This document shows positions 23,291 through 35,839 of a DNA stretch of 64,000 nucleotides, in pieces (position 1 is the first letter of the stretch; the number at the start of each line of letters is the position of its first letter). A model generated the notes under the pieces. The model saw only the letters and a program-made list of their open reading frames with translations. It was not told the DNA's origin and ran no database searches. Origin of the DNA: Cristatella mucedo. Lineage: Eukaryota; Bryozoa; Phylactolaemata; Cristatellidae. The DNA lies in contig WPIO01000004.1 in the NCBI GenBank assembly GCA_009760855.2, positions 11,730,501 to 11,794,500 of the forward strand, written 5' to 3'. Position numbers and translations under genes: made by a program.

Positions 23291-23714
23291 GACTAAATTT
23301 GGGTATAAATATGTAATGACAAATAGCCGCTTTATAGATAGTGGTGTTTGAGCACTATAACAAAGCTGATGTAATTGATTGTTAAATATGATATCATGTT
23401 GATTCAAAAAGACGTGGTAAAATGATAACAACTAAATCAACTCATTTTTGATGAATTAGCTACTATTTAAACTTATGCATTTTGGATTCACTGGCTGCAT
23501 ACACTTTTGTCTTCATTGTGATACATCAGTGTTGACGCACTCTTCTACTTCACAGTTAGCTGTTTTGTATGCTATAGACGTCATAAATACTTTTGCTCGC
23601 TTCTGCTTGTGAATTAGTATATAAAAGACTGTGAAACCGAAATGCTACTCACAGGACACCAGTATAATGCAGCCACACGCAGCCTTGCCACCAAGGCCAT
23701 GGTCTAGCAAACAA
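23291..23714. other. Spacer between the two duplicated units
   Basis: AT-rich and unassigned; no match to either unit noticed. Confidence 0.4.
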
Positions 23715-24960
23715 CCCGAAATTCAGGTTACACTCTGAGCATTCTGGCTGGTGGTGAGCTGGAAAAAATTAAATTCGGCATACTACTTGGGAAATCTCCT
23801 AAAAGCGGTGGTCGAGGGGTACGAAACCATGACTTAACATCTCTGTTCAAATACCAGTGAACAACCGTTACAGTGATGGGCCTAATCAATCCTAACCTCC
23901 AACAGGTGATCCAAATATAATTCATTCATTTACATATTTTAATCCAAGCCAACCTGATACTATAAATACGATCTGAACTATAATGGCACCGAAATGACTC
24001 ACTTAGAATAACAAAAATACGGAAAATACTAACCTAGGTACGTTACTTGTAAGCTTCCCATAGGTTTTTTTGCCGTTCACCCAAATTTCGGTCAGGCATC
24101 CAAAGGCATATGACCCAAAGGCACCTGGTCGTCAGAGCTTTTAGGTCGATTTACCGAAAGTCGATTTTGGCAGTGATGTCATGGCTAATGAGGGGTTATC
24201 GCTAACTTGGCTAGGTCATATAAAGTCGCTGTGCAGTTTAAAGTAGCTGTTTTTTACACAGTGAATAATTTTAAAAGAATAAATCAGTCGCAAACGGGTT
24301 ACCTTCAGTTAGATTAATGATCGCATCTGCTGAATAAAGTAAAACATTAAAGCATTACTATTACAAATAAAAAATTAACTAGAAGGGCTTGAGAGTCCGA
24401 TACCGGGTATAAAAACGAATCTCGCGTTTCGTACTTAGATGAGCAAGCCACATCACAAATGGCCGGATCACCAGCTTGGCTCTGCTGCAGCACAGCAATA
24501 GGCTACTTTAAGTTCTCTTGGTTTCCTGGCAACTCGCTTTATTGGAAATTTTGTGAGTAGGTCTAAACTTATAAGAAATTCGTTCTAGTTTCCAAACTCG
24601 TGCTTTCTTGTGGTAATGGCTTTATAAACTTGTCTCGGAGGTGACTGTGAGTTCAGACCCGGGGTTGACGTGCTTGTGATTCCCTACCTCGGTCATGTAT
24701 TTAAATCCTGCAACAGACTGTTTCTTATCGCCCACAATTATCAGGGTGCTTGGAAGATGTTAGAGCCTCAAAAGGTTTAAATCACTAAATGTAAATGACA
24801 CGGTTGAATCAGCCAGCCTCTAATTTTGCACTGCTTGAGTGTTTTAAGCATACTTTTTATACCTGGAGAAAATATGGATACACTAAGCTAATGCTTAACT
24901 GTACAGCTGACGTTCACAGACAGGTTGTCTGTCATGGTATAAGTAGGCTGTACAGTTGGC
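23715..24960 (+). repeat. Direct duplication, copy 2
   Basis: Second copy of the 22150-23290 unit, same orientation, offset about 1.6 kb. It ends with an open frame reading LMLNCTADVHRQVVCH and a phase-1 GTATAAGTA donor-like site, aligned with the equivalent in copy 1. The two copies share these cysteines, but frames upstream do not match, so coding status is unproven. Confidence 0.65.
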
Positions 24961-25027
24961 GAGCAGCCATCGAGTCTCGTACGTTTTTCATAGCAAGGAA
25001 GCAAAAGATTACCATATTATTCGGCTT

Positions 25028-25552
25028 AAAGGCTATTTATAAAATCCCTGACATTCAGCCATGTGCCTCCTTTTCTGAAGGAGCTGCAACGGCTTACGGT
25101 CGATCCACTGATGCAGAGTACAGCTTTTATTCTGACTCACAAGGCCTGCCATGTCATATTTTTTCATATCTATCTGAACTACTTGCTGTATTTTCAGCTT
25201 TCTCGTTACCTCAGGTCCTCTGTGGAAAATAAATCTGCTTCTTAAAAGACGGTTGATGACCGACGCTTTTCTTTGCAGGTCCTATGCTGTGGAACTCACT
25301 TCTGCAACTCTTACTCAACAAAGCCTAGTCTCCCACTGCCGACTACGGCGTGTCATTTCCAGCGGTTCTAAACTTCAGTGCTTTGAGCTTTTCTCTTTCT
25401 CATAAGTTTCGTAGATCAAGTCTAATGGCCATCGCAAGCCCGCCGAAGGCTGCACATAATTTGATTGGGCCCTAAAAAACTCTCCTGCATAATACCCACT
25501 TATCCTTAATAGCTTTGCGGTGTAACAGAGGAATATACATTATCTTGGAATT
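25028..25552 (+). mobile_element. LINE family 2, 3' part
   Basis: Begins with AAGGCTATTTATAAAATCCC and TTCAGCCATGTGCCTCCTTT, matching the reverse complement of 55025-55520. It continues through AGGTCCTATGCTGTGGAACT and ends with the family 2 GTAACACCC-type and TTGCGGTGTAACAGA blocks. Several stops; dead and 5' truncated. Confidence 0.7.
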
Positions 25553-26477
25553 TTTGAGGACAAGGTATATGACAGTAAATTTTCAATGTGATCTTAACCA
25601 GCCAGCAGAGTCGTTGGGATAGCGAAGCCAGTTACCTCAAACTACTCATTAGCCGCCAAGCTGGCAGCATACATGGATGCCAGCCCAACGTCAGCCACGC
25701 TTAGAAAAACGATGCTCACCACGGCCACTTGTCGAGGTATGCATCAAAGGTAGGGCTTTCCAAGACTTTTCAGCGAAAGCCTTACTTTATATAGTTATCA
25801 CACTTTATTATACAAGGATATAAAGTGGCCTTTCCACTTTTCAGCAGTATAATCTTGTTCTTTAGGACTTGACTCGAGTGCAGAAGTCGACAATCATCTG
25901 TCAACCTAATAATTTTGGTAATTCGAAAGCCTTAGGCTGCGGCTTGCAAAGACGTTTTCCGCTTGATTCTCCATCATTCTGGAGCTAACTAAATTGGCAG
26001 AGAACGTTTCCATTTGTATTGTTGCTGATTCGGTAGTTGCTCTGATGACTAATTCAAGTATCAAAACCTACGTATGCCATGGTAGACAAGCACAGCTACG
26101 ACATCCAGCGCCTGCAGCTTTTAAAGCAAGACTATACTAAGTCAATATTCTTAAAAAAGTATCACAATAATGAAGCTTCATTTTTATCGGCTATTTGCTT
26201 GAGGATTAGGCTATTGTGAAGCCTAGATAGTTCCGACCTTTCCACCACTGTCGGAAGATATATTTAGAATTAATATACAGTTTACGTACCGTAGTTGTAG
26301 TGCTAATGATCTAAGTAATCTTAAACGAGCATTGCGGAATCCAATAAAGCAAGGAAAACTGGCATGTTGAATTACATATTTGTGGAATCTATAGCAGATT
26401 GCCTAATTTTCAAGTATGAATTTGCATATTTTTTGAGTAGTATATCATTCCCTGGTGCAACCCGCAACTCATTACAG
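25553..26477 (+). other. Gene B intron before Ig1
   Basis: Unassigned; no second exon recognised. It ends with the acceptor AACTCATTACAG used by Ig1. Confidence 0.4.
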
Positions 26478-26849
26478 ATGCCTCCACTATTACTGTCAGC
26501 CCGTCACCACCGATCTTATATTATACCGTCGGTGGGCCTGCAGCAGTCACTTGCACCGTCGTTTCGGATGCTGCAACTGCCGGCCAGCAGGTAGGACTCT
26601 TTAGTCTTGAGTATAATGCCATGCCAACCGACAACGTCAGGTGTTTCATTTATTCGAGCCCCTCAGCGACCGTAACATTGGCTCAGTCTGGCTGGGCTGG
26701 AATCGCTAATTGCACATGGTCAAATCTCCAGCCTAATTCAGTTCAGAGTACGTTTTATCTATCGTCCATACAAGATGGCAGCTACAGTTGCGTGGCCTCT
26801 TTTCAAACATATCCTGATTTGAAACAAAGCTTTCAAGTCTTCACAACAA
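26478..26849 (+). CDS. Gene B Ig exon 1 (V-like Ig domain)
   Basis: The exon is bounded by CATTACAG and a strong donor GTAAGTGG. It is 372 bases, phase 1 at both ends, with no internal stop. It encodes about 124 residues starting DASTITVSPSPPILYYTVGG. The B-strand cysteine is in PAAVTCTVVSD; the F-strand motif is DGSYSCVASF, the DxSYxC hallmark of V/I-type Ig domains. Two further cysteines (NVRCFIYSS and IANCTWSNL) could form a second disulphide, and NCT is an N-glycosylation sequon. The length is that of a V-like domain. No C-strand Trp in a WxxQ setting is obvious, so the subtype is uncertain. I infer this to be the N-terminal extracellular domain, after the signal peptide. Confidence 0.75.
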
Positions 26850-27699
26850 GTAAGTGGAAATTAAGGCTGTTTTTGCATGATTGTGAATTTGAGCATGGTA
26901 TTTTTTAATCATTATTTAACTTGGGATGAATTATTGAGGATCTGCCCCTCTGTGATTTGTGCATGAAATTGGTTTGTTGGCTGGCCATCTCTGTGATCAT
27001 CAGCCCTAACACGGATGTAATGGAAAGCATAGAGTGCTGGTTGGTTGATATATACCGGTTACTGAAAAGGTCATTAGAAACTGGTCGGCTTATTGTGATA
27101 GGACTTGTAAAGAGAGCTCCGAATAAGTTTGCTTCATGACATTATTCTATTTTGGAATGTTTTTTTAAAGAAGCTTATGTTTAATTAACCAATGATTGGT
27201 AAGATTTCTTACTTACTTATTTCTTACCAATTTATCCTGATGTAAAGAATAAATTTTAAGTATTTAAAACAAGTAAGTGTAATGCCGGTTTATTTGTGAG
27301 AAGTTTTGAATCTCACAGCAATGGTATTTTGCATTAAATCTATAGCTCGGGACATATACTTGAGGATCTGCCTTGCACTACAAAAAGTTAGATACAGGTC
27401 GTTTGTCATTGCTTTCATCAGCTCTAACACTAATAGTGTAAAGTGTGCTGATCGTTGTAATAAATTAGTTATAAAGCTTATAAATGACGTTCCAAGTTAG
27501 TGTAAAAAGCATCGCAAAACATACTAATAATAACATTTTCTGTTCCCTTTCAGCTTGATAATAATGCTTTAGGAAAACATCAGTTTTAAGTACCCATTGA
27601 TCAATGAGATGTTTTACCAGCGTCTTTCTGCCACATATTTTACTCCAGTCTTGACCAAGTAGTAGAAATAAGCTTTTTTCTTAACCGGAACCTAAGTGA
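26850..27699 (+). other. Gene B intron after Ig1
   Basis: AT-rich with no element recognised. A repeated word, AAACAAGTAAGTG, recurs near 27268, a second possible donor-like copy of the exon end. Confidence 0.35.
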
Positions 27700-28440
27700 C
27701 GCTAATTCGCTTTTAGGATAATACGACATGTTGTTGTACACCTTTCACTCATTCATCAACCACTGGTATCTGGAGGTGTGTTTAAAAAGTCGTACCGGCA
27801 TTATAATGTACTTTTAAATAACGATACAAAATCAAAACTGGTATCTTCATTATTGAAATCCCTGCTGGAATTCTGCAACTTTTTGAATGTAGATCATTCC
27901 TCTTTGGCGAAAAGAAGATTAAATTGTGTGCAATAGTCTGCTGCTGGCCCTGTCTTTGTAAAAGTTGCAACACTAACATAACGCCACTTCACAACCACCT
28001 GCAAAAGCACCCCATCAAGGAACTTTCAATCTTTAAGGTTTTTTCAATACTTTACGGTTCCCGTTATTCTCTTTCTCCAGGCTACCTATTCAAACTACTC
28101 CCTAATCAGGCTCGGTATTGTAACTACGGCTTTTCTCGAATGTCTTAGCTGCTACTTCAGACCAATTTCAAGCCTTTGGTAATCTTGGTTTCAGTTCTTA
28201 CACTCCTGCAGTGTAGAGCTTACCCCTGCTGATATAACGACATCCCCGACTTGAAAATCTCAAAAAGAAGCTTACATTAACCTAGCCCTTATAGCATGTT
28301 CTAGGTCCGTGTGAATTGCCTTTTATTGCTTATGCTTACTGACACTGGAAAAGATACTGCATACCCATTGCTCTGCTTTCTTTCCATCAAATGGACTTTT
28401 GATACCTAGAGCAAGACGATTTAGATTCATTTGGTTACTA
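27700..28440 (+). mobile_element. LINE family 1, very diverged copy
   Basis: The frames contain LCKSCNTNITPLHNHLQKHP, then SIFKVFSILYGSRYSLSPGY and LFKLLPNQARY, aligning with RSCHITPLLxDLHWLPVKQR, DFKIFSLTFRSLYSLAPAYL and PDLLxxQAxH. The 3' UTR words CTTATGCTTACTGACACTGG also match. It is older than the other copies and lies in the Ig1-Ig2 intron. Confidence 0.6.
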
Positions 28441-28862
28441 TACCCATGTTTAATTATTACTATTTAGCCTATTATAAATACTAGCAAGAAGTTAAAAGTT
28501 GCATATTTTCACTGTCTCTGTTCCTTCCATGCGAATTATTTGTTCGGTGTGCTTATGCTTCCTAAAAGTACTAAATGCAAAGGTGATAGAAACAGATGTA
28601 GTTTAATTACTGTAGTATCCAGAGATTTTCTTCTTTATCGTCTTCTAATGATTACTATACAACTTGGATCCTTATCTCGTTAAGTGCCTCATCTTTATAT
28701 ATTAATCATAAAACAGCTGAAGGTGACGTATTTTTCATATAATATGCATGCCTAAAGTTGCTACTACCTATAGGAACCTATGGAAGCTTCGAGACTAAAA
28801 CTATTTTATCTTCATAAATTTATGGATTTCCAGACGAAGAAGCATACCTGAACGTGTCCGTA

Positions 28863-29021
28863 AGCCGTGATGGCAAACTAGGTACAGTGGTTGCTTTTCA
28901 CGACCCCTGGCCCGAGGTCACGTGTTTGAATACTGCAGTGGGCAATCCTTTAAGCGGTGGTGATAGCCTTAGAGGCTCTTCTGACGCTATACAAAATAGG
29001 CTGTTAAATCGGCCAGCTATC
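28863..29021 (+). mobile_element. SINE S1
   Basis: Starts AGCCGTGATGGCAAACTAGG (box-A region), then CCCGAGGTCACGTGTTTGAA (box-B-like), GTGGGCAATCCTTTAAGCGG, TAGAGGCTCTTCTGACGCTA and AAATCGGCCAGCTA. About 15 bases of body are missing relative to other copies. Confidence 0.75.
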
Positions 29022-31168
29022 TCCAGAAGGCTACCATATCGATATAAAAAGCCCTAAATCAGATATAGATGTGTGCTGCGTCACATCTATATTTACGCCT
29101 GCCATTGTGTGCATACAGTAAATACTAAGAGCGGAGCGCTCATATTTCATAGAAGCAGGGGTCATGTTTTACTCGATTTCTCATTTTAGCTTTCACTTCT
29201 CAGTTTTACTATGTTTTTGTTCTGACTGTAAAATGTCTCCAGTTGGCACGCAATACACTATTGTTGGATACTTGTTAATCTGTTAACACTCGTTAATTCA
29301 TGAATACAATCAAGTCCAGGTACTTACGGTATAATCATCAAATACTCTTAATTGACACAAATATTGATCTCAAGCCAAATCTACTTTGTACGGCTGGCTT
29401 TAGTGCTTATTGAGTTTCTCAAAAATGTCTCTACCTTACGGAACGAATGATACATAGGTGGAGATTGTGCTCCGGTAAAGTTTTGAGTAGCGCCTGTAAG
29501 TGCGGGTTCTTTTTGCATTCAGATGTTTTCAAATGTTTTGTTTTCATGATGCCTAGGGATGAAAGTTATACGTCAGTGGACAGCTAATGCTGCAGGCCTC
29601 TTCACATTTTCTCTCCACTTCATCACAATTTCTGGTTAAAATGAAATTTTTATAGAGTAATTTTATCGGAGCAAGACATAGAAAGGGTTTTGCTACGAAA
29701 TCTCTACAGAAACCTAATGATGAAGTAGATAATGAGCTGACCAAGAAGTCGGTCAGCACTTAAATTACCTTAGTCTCCAGCAAACCTTATGGTAATCGTA
29801 AGGCTCGTAGCTGCACCGATTTGACCATTTCTCTTCTACCTCTGTATTTTGAAATCCGAATAGATACTACTACAGGTAGCGGAGATAGTAAAGCGAGTTA
29901 AATGGTCATACAAATTGTTGGACTGTATTTTACTTCAAATCCTTATTTTGGATAAATATTTGCATTTTTTATATTACCATGGTTAGCCTCTTGCTTCAGC
30001 TGTTAGCAGCTTTGGCGTTTGACATGCCTATTTAAAAGATTATTAGGTGTATACGAGAAATAAACCTGTGCAAGGTTTGCATCTGTTAGTTTCTGGATGC
30101 TAGAAAATCTTATCTATTCCTGGCAGTGGTAAAAAACTCTGTTTGTCACTAGGAATTATTTTGAATATCATTAGGAGTTTATTAAATATGGAAAATGCAT
30201 TCCCTAGGCAACTCTTAGTAGTGGTTTTGGAGTTTTAATGTGCCTTTCAAGTTTGAAGTTGGAGTAATTTAGTTCATTGCTTTAGAGAGATCGTGCTGGC
30301 AGCCTTATACGGCACTGTGAGTTTCATATTTATAAATGATAGGCCTTTACATAAACTGGAGCGTAATTATGCTATCTCAAGAGTTTGCGAAGTATTTGAA
30401 GACTTAGGTACTCCCACTTGACCATTCCGAGAAATACCATCGCAACTTGCATTGCATGCACATACTTTTGAAAGAATGTAACATTCACTCATTACCAGCT
30501 TCTCCAAAACTATCTTTCATGAACTTTAAATGCTGATAAAAGATAATAAATAGATCGAAACATTGTCTGCCCTAAAATGTGTTTCTTTTATAGCTACTAA
30601 TGAGATCGGTTCAAAATGATTGATGGTGCTGTTTTCTATAACAGACCCCTACAAGTGAGCGCCAAAAAAATAGCTAGGCATAACTGAGATGCTCATTTTT
30701 GAACCTTTGAAAAACCGTTTTACTAGATGCTTCCGGAACTAAAACCATACAACAAGTGTCTATTATGTAAGTTTCCTAATGAGGGTCAACGGTGAATTGG
30801 ATTTTGAGCATTATTAAGTATAACATTCTTTTCATTTTCGAGATAAGGAAGTGTAAGCTCATATGATATGAGATTGGCTAAGATATAGCGCGACGCCACT
30901 TCAGTTTAAATGGTGTCGAAATTAAAAGCTGACTTTATACAGTTGCCGAAATGACCGACATGCTGATCCTGGTACGTTATTTAGCGACCATCACTTCTAC
31001 TGCGTAGACTACTGTCAGAAATCAAGAGCATGTGTGCAACGGAGATTCGGCTGTAAATTGTGTGGACAGCAGCTGAATGAGTCTTAAGTGAAAGCCCGTG
31101 ATTTGCAGTCTCTGGCTTCGTCCCTTTGGTACCGGCTGTTCAGGGAAACGTCTTACTTTGTCTTGTAG
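29022..31168 (+). other. Gene B intron before Ig2
   Basis: No element or exon recognised; short open frames only. It ends with the acceptor TTTGTCTTGTAG used by Ig2. Confidence 0.4.
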
Positions 31169-31495
31169 AGCTGCCAGATCAGATATATATCAGCAACAAC
31201 GGTGTCCAATTAGCTACGACTTACGCTGAGCTATATGATGGTGTCAACGCAACTTTGACTTGTACGGTCATCAATAGCAAGCCAAGCTACAACTTATCGT
31301 GGAGCGCTATGATTGGCACTGCATCGATGTCGACATCGGTTAGCGATATCAAAGGCCTAACTAATTCGTCCATCTCGCTCACAGTTACTGGATCCAGTAA
31401 CATTAGTAGTACAAGACTTACGTGTAGGGGAATTCCTGCGATCAGCGTTTCTAGCTTGGGAAATGCGTCTACAGCAGTGAATATATTCGTCATCT
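31169..31495 (+). CDS. Gene B Ig exon 2 (C2/I-like Ig domain)
   Basis: Acceptor ACTTTGTCTTGTAG, donor GTAAGCAG, 327 bases, phase 1 at both ends and fully open, giving 109 residues. The domain reads LPDQIYISNNGVQLATTYAE (A strand), GVNATLTCTVINSKPS (B-strand Cys), YNLSWSAMIG (C-strand Trp) and SSTRLTCRGIPAIS (F-strand Cys), ending with NASTAVNIFVI. Sequons at NAT, NLS, NSS, NIS and NAS point to a heavily glycosylated extracellular domain. The open frame runs about 40 bases further upstream, but the acceptor position keeps the phase of the rest of the array. A longer exon starting upstream is the alternative. Confidence 0.75.
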
Positions 31496-32439
31496 GTAAG
31501 CAGCCTTGAAGCACTGCTACCATGCATCAGCAAGTGCCATGGAATTTCTTATGTGACTGTGCTTCTGCTTTATATTCAATGTAAATGAAACACTCTGCCC
31601 GATCTTTTAAATCTCTTTTCTATAGCACCTCAATTTTTCTTATGTGCTTTCAATCTTAGGCGACCAAAGTGCTTTCGAAAATTGAATAAACAATTTTGTA
31701 TTTAGGAGCGAATAAGTACCACTCAATCTACCAGGAGTAGGGGTGCCATTTCCCCCCCCCCACAACTTCTCACGGCCGAATGACAGCTTCTGGTCGTCAG
31801 CCGAAGGTCTGCCTACTTGCAAGCAACATGCAATAGTACAATAACTTCACCCATTTTTAGGTAGAGTTTCTTAGAAAGAATGAGCTACGAATTCGTGTTA
31901 TTCCGTTTACGCTTCTGCAACTCTCTCTCTCTCGGCAGCCCACATCGCCTGTGCGAATAAAATGCTCACCTATAGTGGGAAACTAAGCTGTGTGGCATCT
32001 GCATCACAACTGGCTACATAGAATTGCATCGATTATTTCATACCTGCGCAGGTTCCTTATAATGAAGAACACTGAATACAAGGTCCCCATTCTCACTTTA
32101 AACACCCTCATTACCTTGCTACCTGCAAGTCTATGTGAAGGATTTAGTTCTCATATTTCCGGTCTTACCCTCCTCTGGAGTGAATTTGGCCATTTGTGTG
32201 AAATCGCAATTGCTTTGGAGATAGTGTATTCAGTTAATATTCATATAGAGGTAGGAACTCAAAACACGCATCACACCTTCCTCCTCGGACTGGGGGATTA
32301 ACAAAATACCGAGTTAATTTAAAACGAGCTAAAAGATGTTTGTCTGGTGCTCTATTACAGCTACTTCAATGGATATTAGTTAAATTTTTCAAATTAATTT
32401 TCACTGTGACAGCACTAAAAAATAAATAAAATATCTCAA
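31496..32439 (+). other. Gene B intron after Ig2
   Basis: Unassigned, apart from a C11 run near 31754-31764 and a short CT run at 31921-31933. Confidence 0.35.
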
Positions 32440-32595
32440 ATGATTTAACAGCTCTTTAGCGTAGAGGCATAACAGCCTTGTTGGCAATCACCGCCGCTTG
32501 CAGAAGGCTAAAAAGCATCACCCACTGCAGGATTCAAACCCACGACCTCAGCATGAAGAGCAAGCATCTTATCCCGTGGGCTATCGCTGCGCAGT
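32440..32595 (-). mobile_element. SINE S1-related, diverged
   Basis: The plus strand shows GATTTAACAGCTC, ATAACAGCCTTGTTGGCAAT, CACCGCCGCTTGCAGAAGGC, GCAGGATTCAAACCCACGAC and CCCGTGGGCTA. These are the complements of the S1 tail, body, box B and head in order. The head differs from S1 and resembles the S3 or 62135-62230 type. Confidence 0.6.
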
Positions 32596-33460
32596 AAGAC
32601 CAGCTCTAATGCCGTAGGTCTTACTACTGTCCTGCTACGGTCAACCGTCTTTGATCAATGTCCATTGTTGGTTAGCATTCAGTCTTGCTTCCTTCTGGCA
32701 AACTACTCGCCATAGAAAGCTTGCTTTTGTGAAGGAATTTATGAAAAGTCCCTCTGTAATGCATCTTATAGGGAACTTAAGCTTGCTTACCAGTCAATTA
32801 AAGCCTTTCTGCAATCGACCTTATGTTCCACCGCCCCACGATCTGATTCCTGTATACCTGTGTTTTGTACACAGGACTCCTGTTTAACGCATCGATTACT
32901 TGCAGCTCACTTTATCAGCAGCGCCTTCCCAATCAGTAGAGATGGTATCGAGAGATGGTACCTATGATTGGTCTCTAGTTTCTTACTTCCGTCGGTCATT
33001 CATCAATTCCCGCTAAACAGTAGAGCGATGCTCAGCTCATCGGCCTTCCACCAGTGTTCCGTTGGCCTATTCATGCAAGCTAATATAGCTCCTGGTATCC
33101 CATTTACAGGGACGATCGGGGAGTTTCGTTGACAACATCTCTGCATTCATTGTAAAATTAATTAAAAAGGCGTGTCCTTGAAGGTTGCCATGATTGTCGT
33201 TTTCTATTTGGCTTCTATAGGTCTGCCTTTGGTCGGTTCAAGAATCTGAATCACGTTCCTTGTAGCAGTCTTTAGTCCTTGCCAGTGAAGCGGTCCTTCT
33301 AAACTGTATTTATTTCAGTACGCCTAATCATACTAAGGGCAATTTAAAAAGATGGAGGTGCTTTTATTATCCTGACTACGAAGCTGTATTCAAGGAACTT
33401 GCTAGAAAAAAAGCGATCAGAAATAACTTATATTTCGCGGCGCTGCTACTTCTCCTGCAG
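32596..33460 (+). other. Gene B intron before Ig3
   Basis: No element recognised. It ends with the acceptor ACTTCTCCTGCAG used by Ig3. Confidence 0.35.
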
Positions 33461-33733
33461 TTTTATGCAACACTGTGTTTTATGCTTTAGACGGCCCGAC
33501 TAGCAACAATTCGACCATTTCAAAAAACTTACCGAGCGCCGTTGTCACGTGTCCATTGATGAGTAATCCGCCAATAGCCTCCTACGTATGGACCCAAGAC
33601 GGCATGCCAATTAATTGCACAACGCCATCATGTCTCGTTTTTCCGACTGGAATGCAAACCCTCATGATTTGCCAAGGAAGCAATCCAAGAACTTCAGTTT
33701 CAGCCACCGGTATTATTACCATCGCATGGACAA
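33461..33733 (+). CDS. Gene B Ig exon 3 (short Ig domain with extra cysteine pair)
   Basis: Acceptor CTTCTCCTGCAG, donor GTAGGTTG, 273 bases, phase 1 at both ends and open: 91 residues. Key positions: LPSAVVTCPLMSN (B-strand Cys), IASYVWTQDGMPINC (C-strand Trp), TTPSCLVFPTG (second Cys of an extra pair), TLMICQGSNPR (F-strand Cys) and the C-terminal ATGIITIAW. The near-identical frame at 42331-42603 confirms coding selection: the SYVWTQDG block, the INCxTxSCL motif and SVSATGIITIAW are kept while loops differ. Sequons at NST and NCT. The domain is short for an Ig fold, about the size of C2-type domains. Confidence 0.8.
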
Positions 33734-35839
33734 GTAGGTTGTCTTAGCATCTGATTGAGGCCCCTTAGCATGTGAGATACGGACCCAATAGTAAGGTCTA
33801 GCTGATAGAACAGCCTTAGATATTGTGCGGCAGAAGAGTTTTGGCAGCTATTACATTTGCCTGCGTGAAATAAAAATTGACACCGCAGGTTTCTCGATGC
33901 TGGAGTGGAAAAATGGTGCTAGAGTGAGACAATGGAAATCGAGATGAAAGAGCACAGCGGCTGTTGCACTTTTCATTAACCAGACATGAGCAAAACCTGC
34001 TTTGTTCAATGATTCAAAGCTCAGAATGTGCAGCTACTTGCAAGCTATTTTTTTGGGACTATGTTTTCTTCGTTACTTGTATGTTGCCCATGTCCCTATG
34101 CTCCCTGTCCTTCCCATAATCGGGTACCACTCATTAATTATCGCATAGTCTGTCCTGCTCATATGATTACTCTTTTAGCTACGCTTTCACATGCAAGCAC
34201 CGCTAGCCAGATATGGAATAATTGATTGTGACCAATGCAGCCAGTAGCTGCTGCTCGGTAGGCAAAATAAACTCCGGGTCACTTGGGCTGGTTCTAACAG
34301 AGTATCTATGATTATACTATTTAGAATTCAGTAAAAATATCCTATATATATATATATATATATATATGCATATATATGCGTAATATCTGATTTTAATGAG
34401 AAACTATGTGCAAGTAAAAATATAAGCAAGCCTTTAAACTTCTTTTTACTGATTTCCACCCGGTGCCCCGATCTGAGTGAAGTTGGTGCTAATGCTCCAA
34501 TTCAAATAGGCCCCTTTGCTAAGTTCAATACAATGTTGGATCATTCTGTTTCGGTAGAATTTTGAATATACAGAATTTTCTACAGTTAGCTGAGCAGTAA
34601 CCGACTACTCCGGACACCGAGCCAATGTTTACCATGCAACCGGTTCGCAATGTGTCGCAATGTTCGCCTGACTATTCCACTCCTTTTTTGAGACGCTCCA
34701 CGAAAACCGTTTGGCCCATTTAACATTGGCGATACCATCGCTCCACTGAGACGGCATTTCAAACTGAAGAAATCACTAGAATCTTGAACGTCTAACCAGC
34801 TGAAAATACCATTGTTAAGAAACATTATCATCGTAGAATTATTAGCATACAGCTGGGGAATATATATTACAGAGGCACTGCCGGTCTCGGGTTACCCTCG
34901 ACTTTCTCCAAGGAGGATCAACTCTTTCAGGTTTGCCGATGCCAAAATACTATTCAGGTGTGTCTGAAAATCTAACGGAACAATCTTGAATCATAAAACC
35001 GTAAGTAAACGATCTAATGAACACAGATTGAACGCTTGTTTGACCAGGTGCAAGCCATTGCTGACTGTGCAGCAAAAAAGGAGGCTGTAATTAGGTCTCA
35101 GTCGTAAGCACTGGACGGCTACACGGTGGATCAGGTGGCTGAGGGCTGCTGATTCAAGAAATACATTTTGAGCACGACGAGAGAGGAAGAATGACGGCCG
35201 AGGAATAAGCAAAGCGGAGGATGACGGTTGTCAGCAGAAGATCTGAAATTCGGCGCGGTCTTTATATCATTGCCCGTTGTTGCTCCTCAACTTCCGACGT
35301 TTATCATCTGCACAGGTGTTCAACAATCTTGAATCTGATCGAATATCTGAGCCGTCAGCAGGATTTTCACTTGCATTTCGACTTTCGCTCTTAAGGGGCC
35401 CAAGTTATCTTGGAATTATCATTACAACAATCCGAAGCACACTGTTAGGGGGATATACAGTTTTTCACACCCGGCTGTCCACATCTTCAAACCAATTGAA
35501 GTCATGCATAAGCCAAACCAAAGCCTGGATCTTAAACAAGATAAGAAATAACCCAGAGCCAAAGTCGAAGGAGCTCTAGCGAGAAGCATTCTCTGGTCTC
35601 TTAAGTTCGCTGAATTTTTCGAGGTTTTGAAAGGTTGCTGGAATTCAATTGTAGACAGTTGGAAGTAAAAATAAAGTGCTGCAATCACGATCCTGCTTCG
35701 ATCGGTTGCTGTTTTCGATCTGCTTAGGTCCCGCCATTGTATATCTCCACTGCTTTTTCTTGCATGAAGCATAACTACTAAGTTTTCTTACAGTCGCAAT
35801 TCCTTCGAGCATCTTAATATCTCAGTGCATAGAGTAGTC
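33734..35839 (+). other. Gene B intron, Ig3 side
   Basis: The first about 150 bases resemble the start of the intron after Ig4 (GATAGAACAGCCTTAGATAT here, GGCGGAACAGCTTCAAATTT there), supporting duplication of exon plus flank. The remainder is unassigned. Confidence 0.4.
34343..34379 (+). repeat. (TA)n microsatellite
   Basis: About 18 TA units with a TGCA interruption. Confidence 0.93.

Noticed and set aside
28834-28858. Mini-exon reading DEEAYLNVSV between TTTCCAG and GTAAGC
   Set aside because: The donor would be phase 0, unlike every other exon here, and the GTAAGC overlaps the start of a SINE S1.
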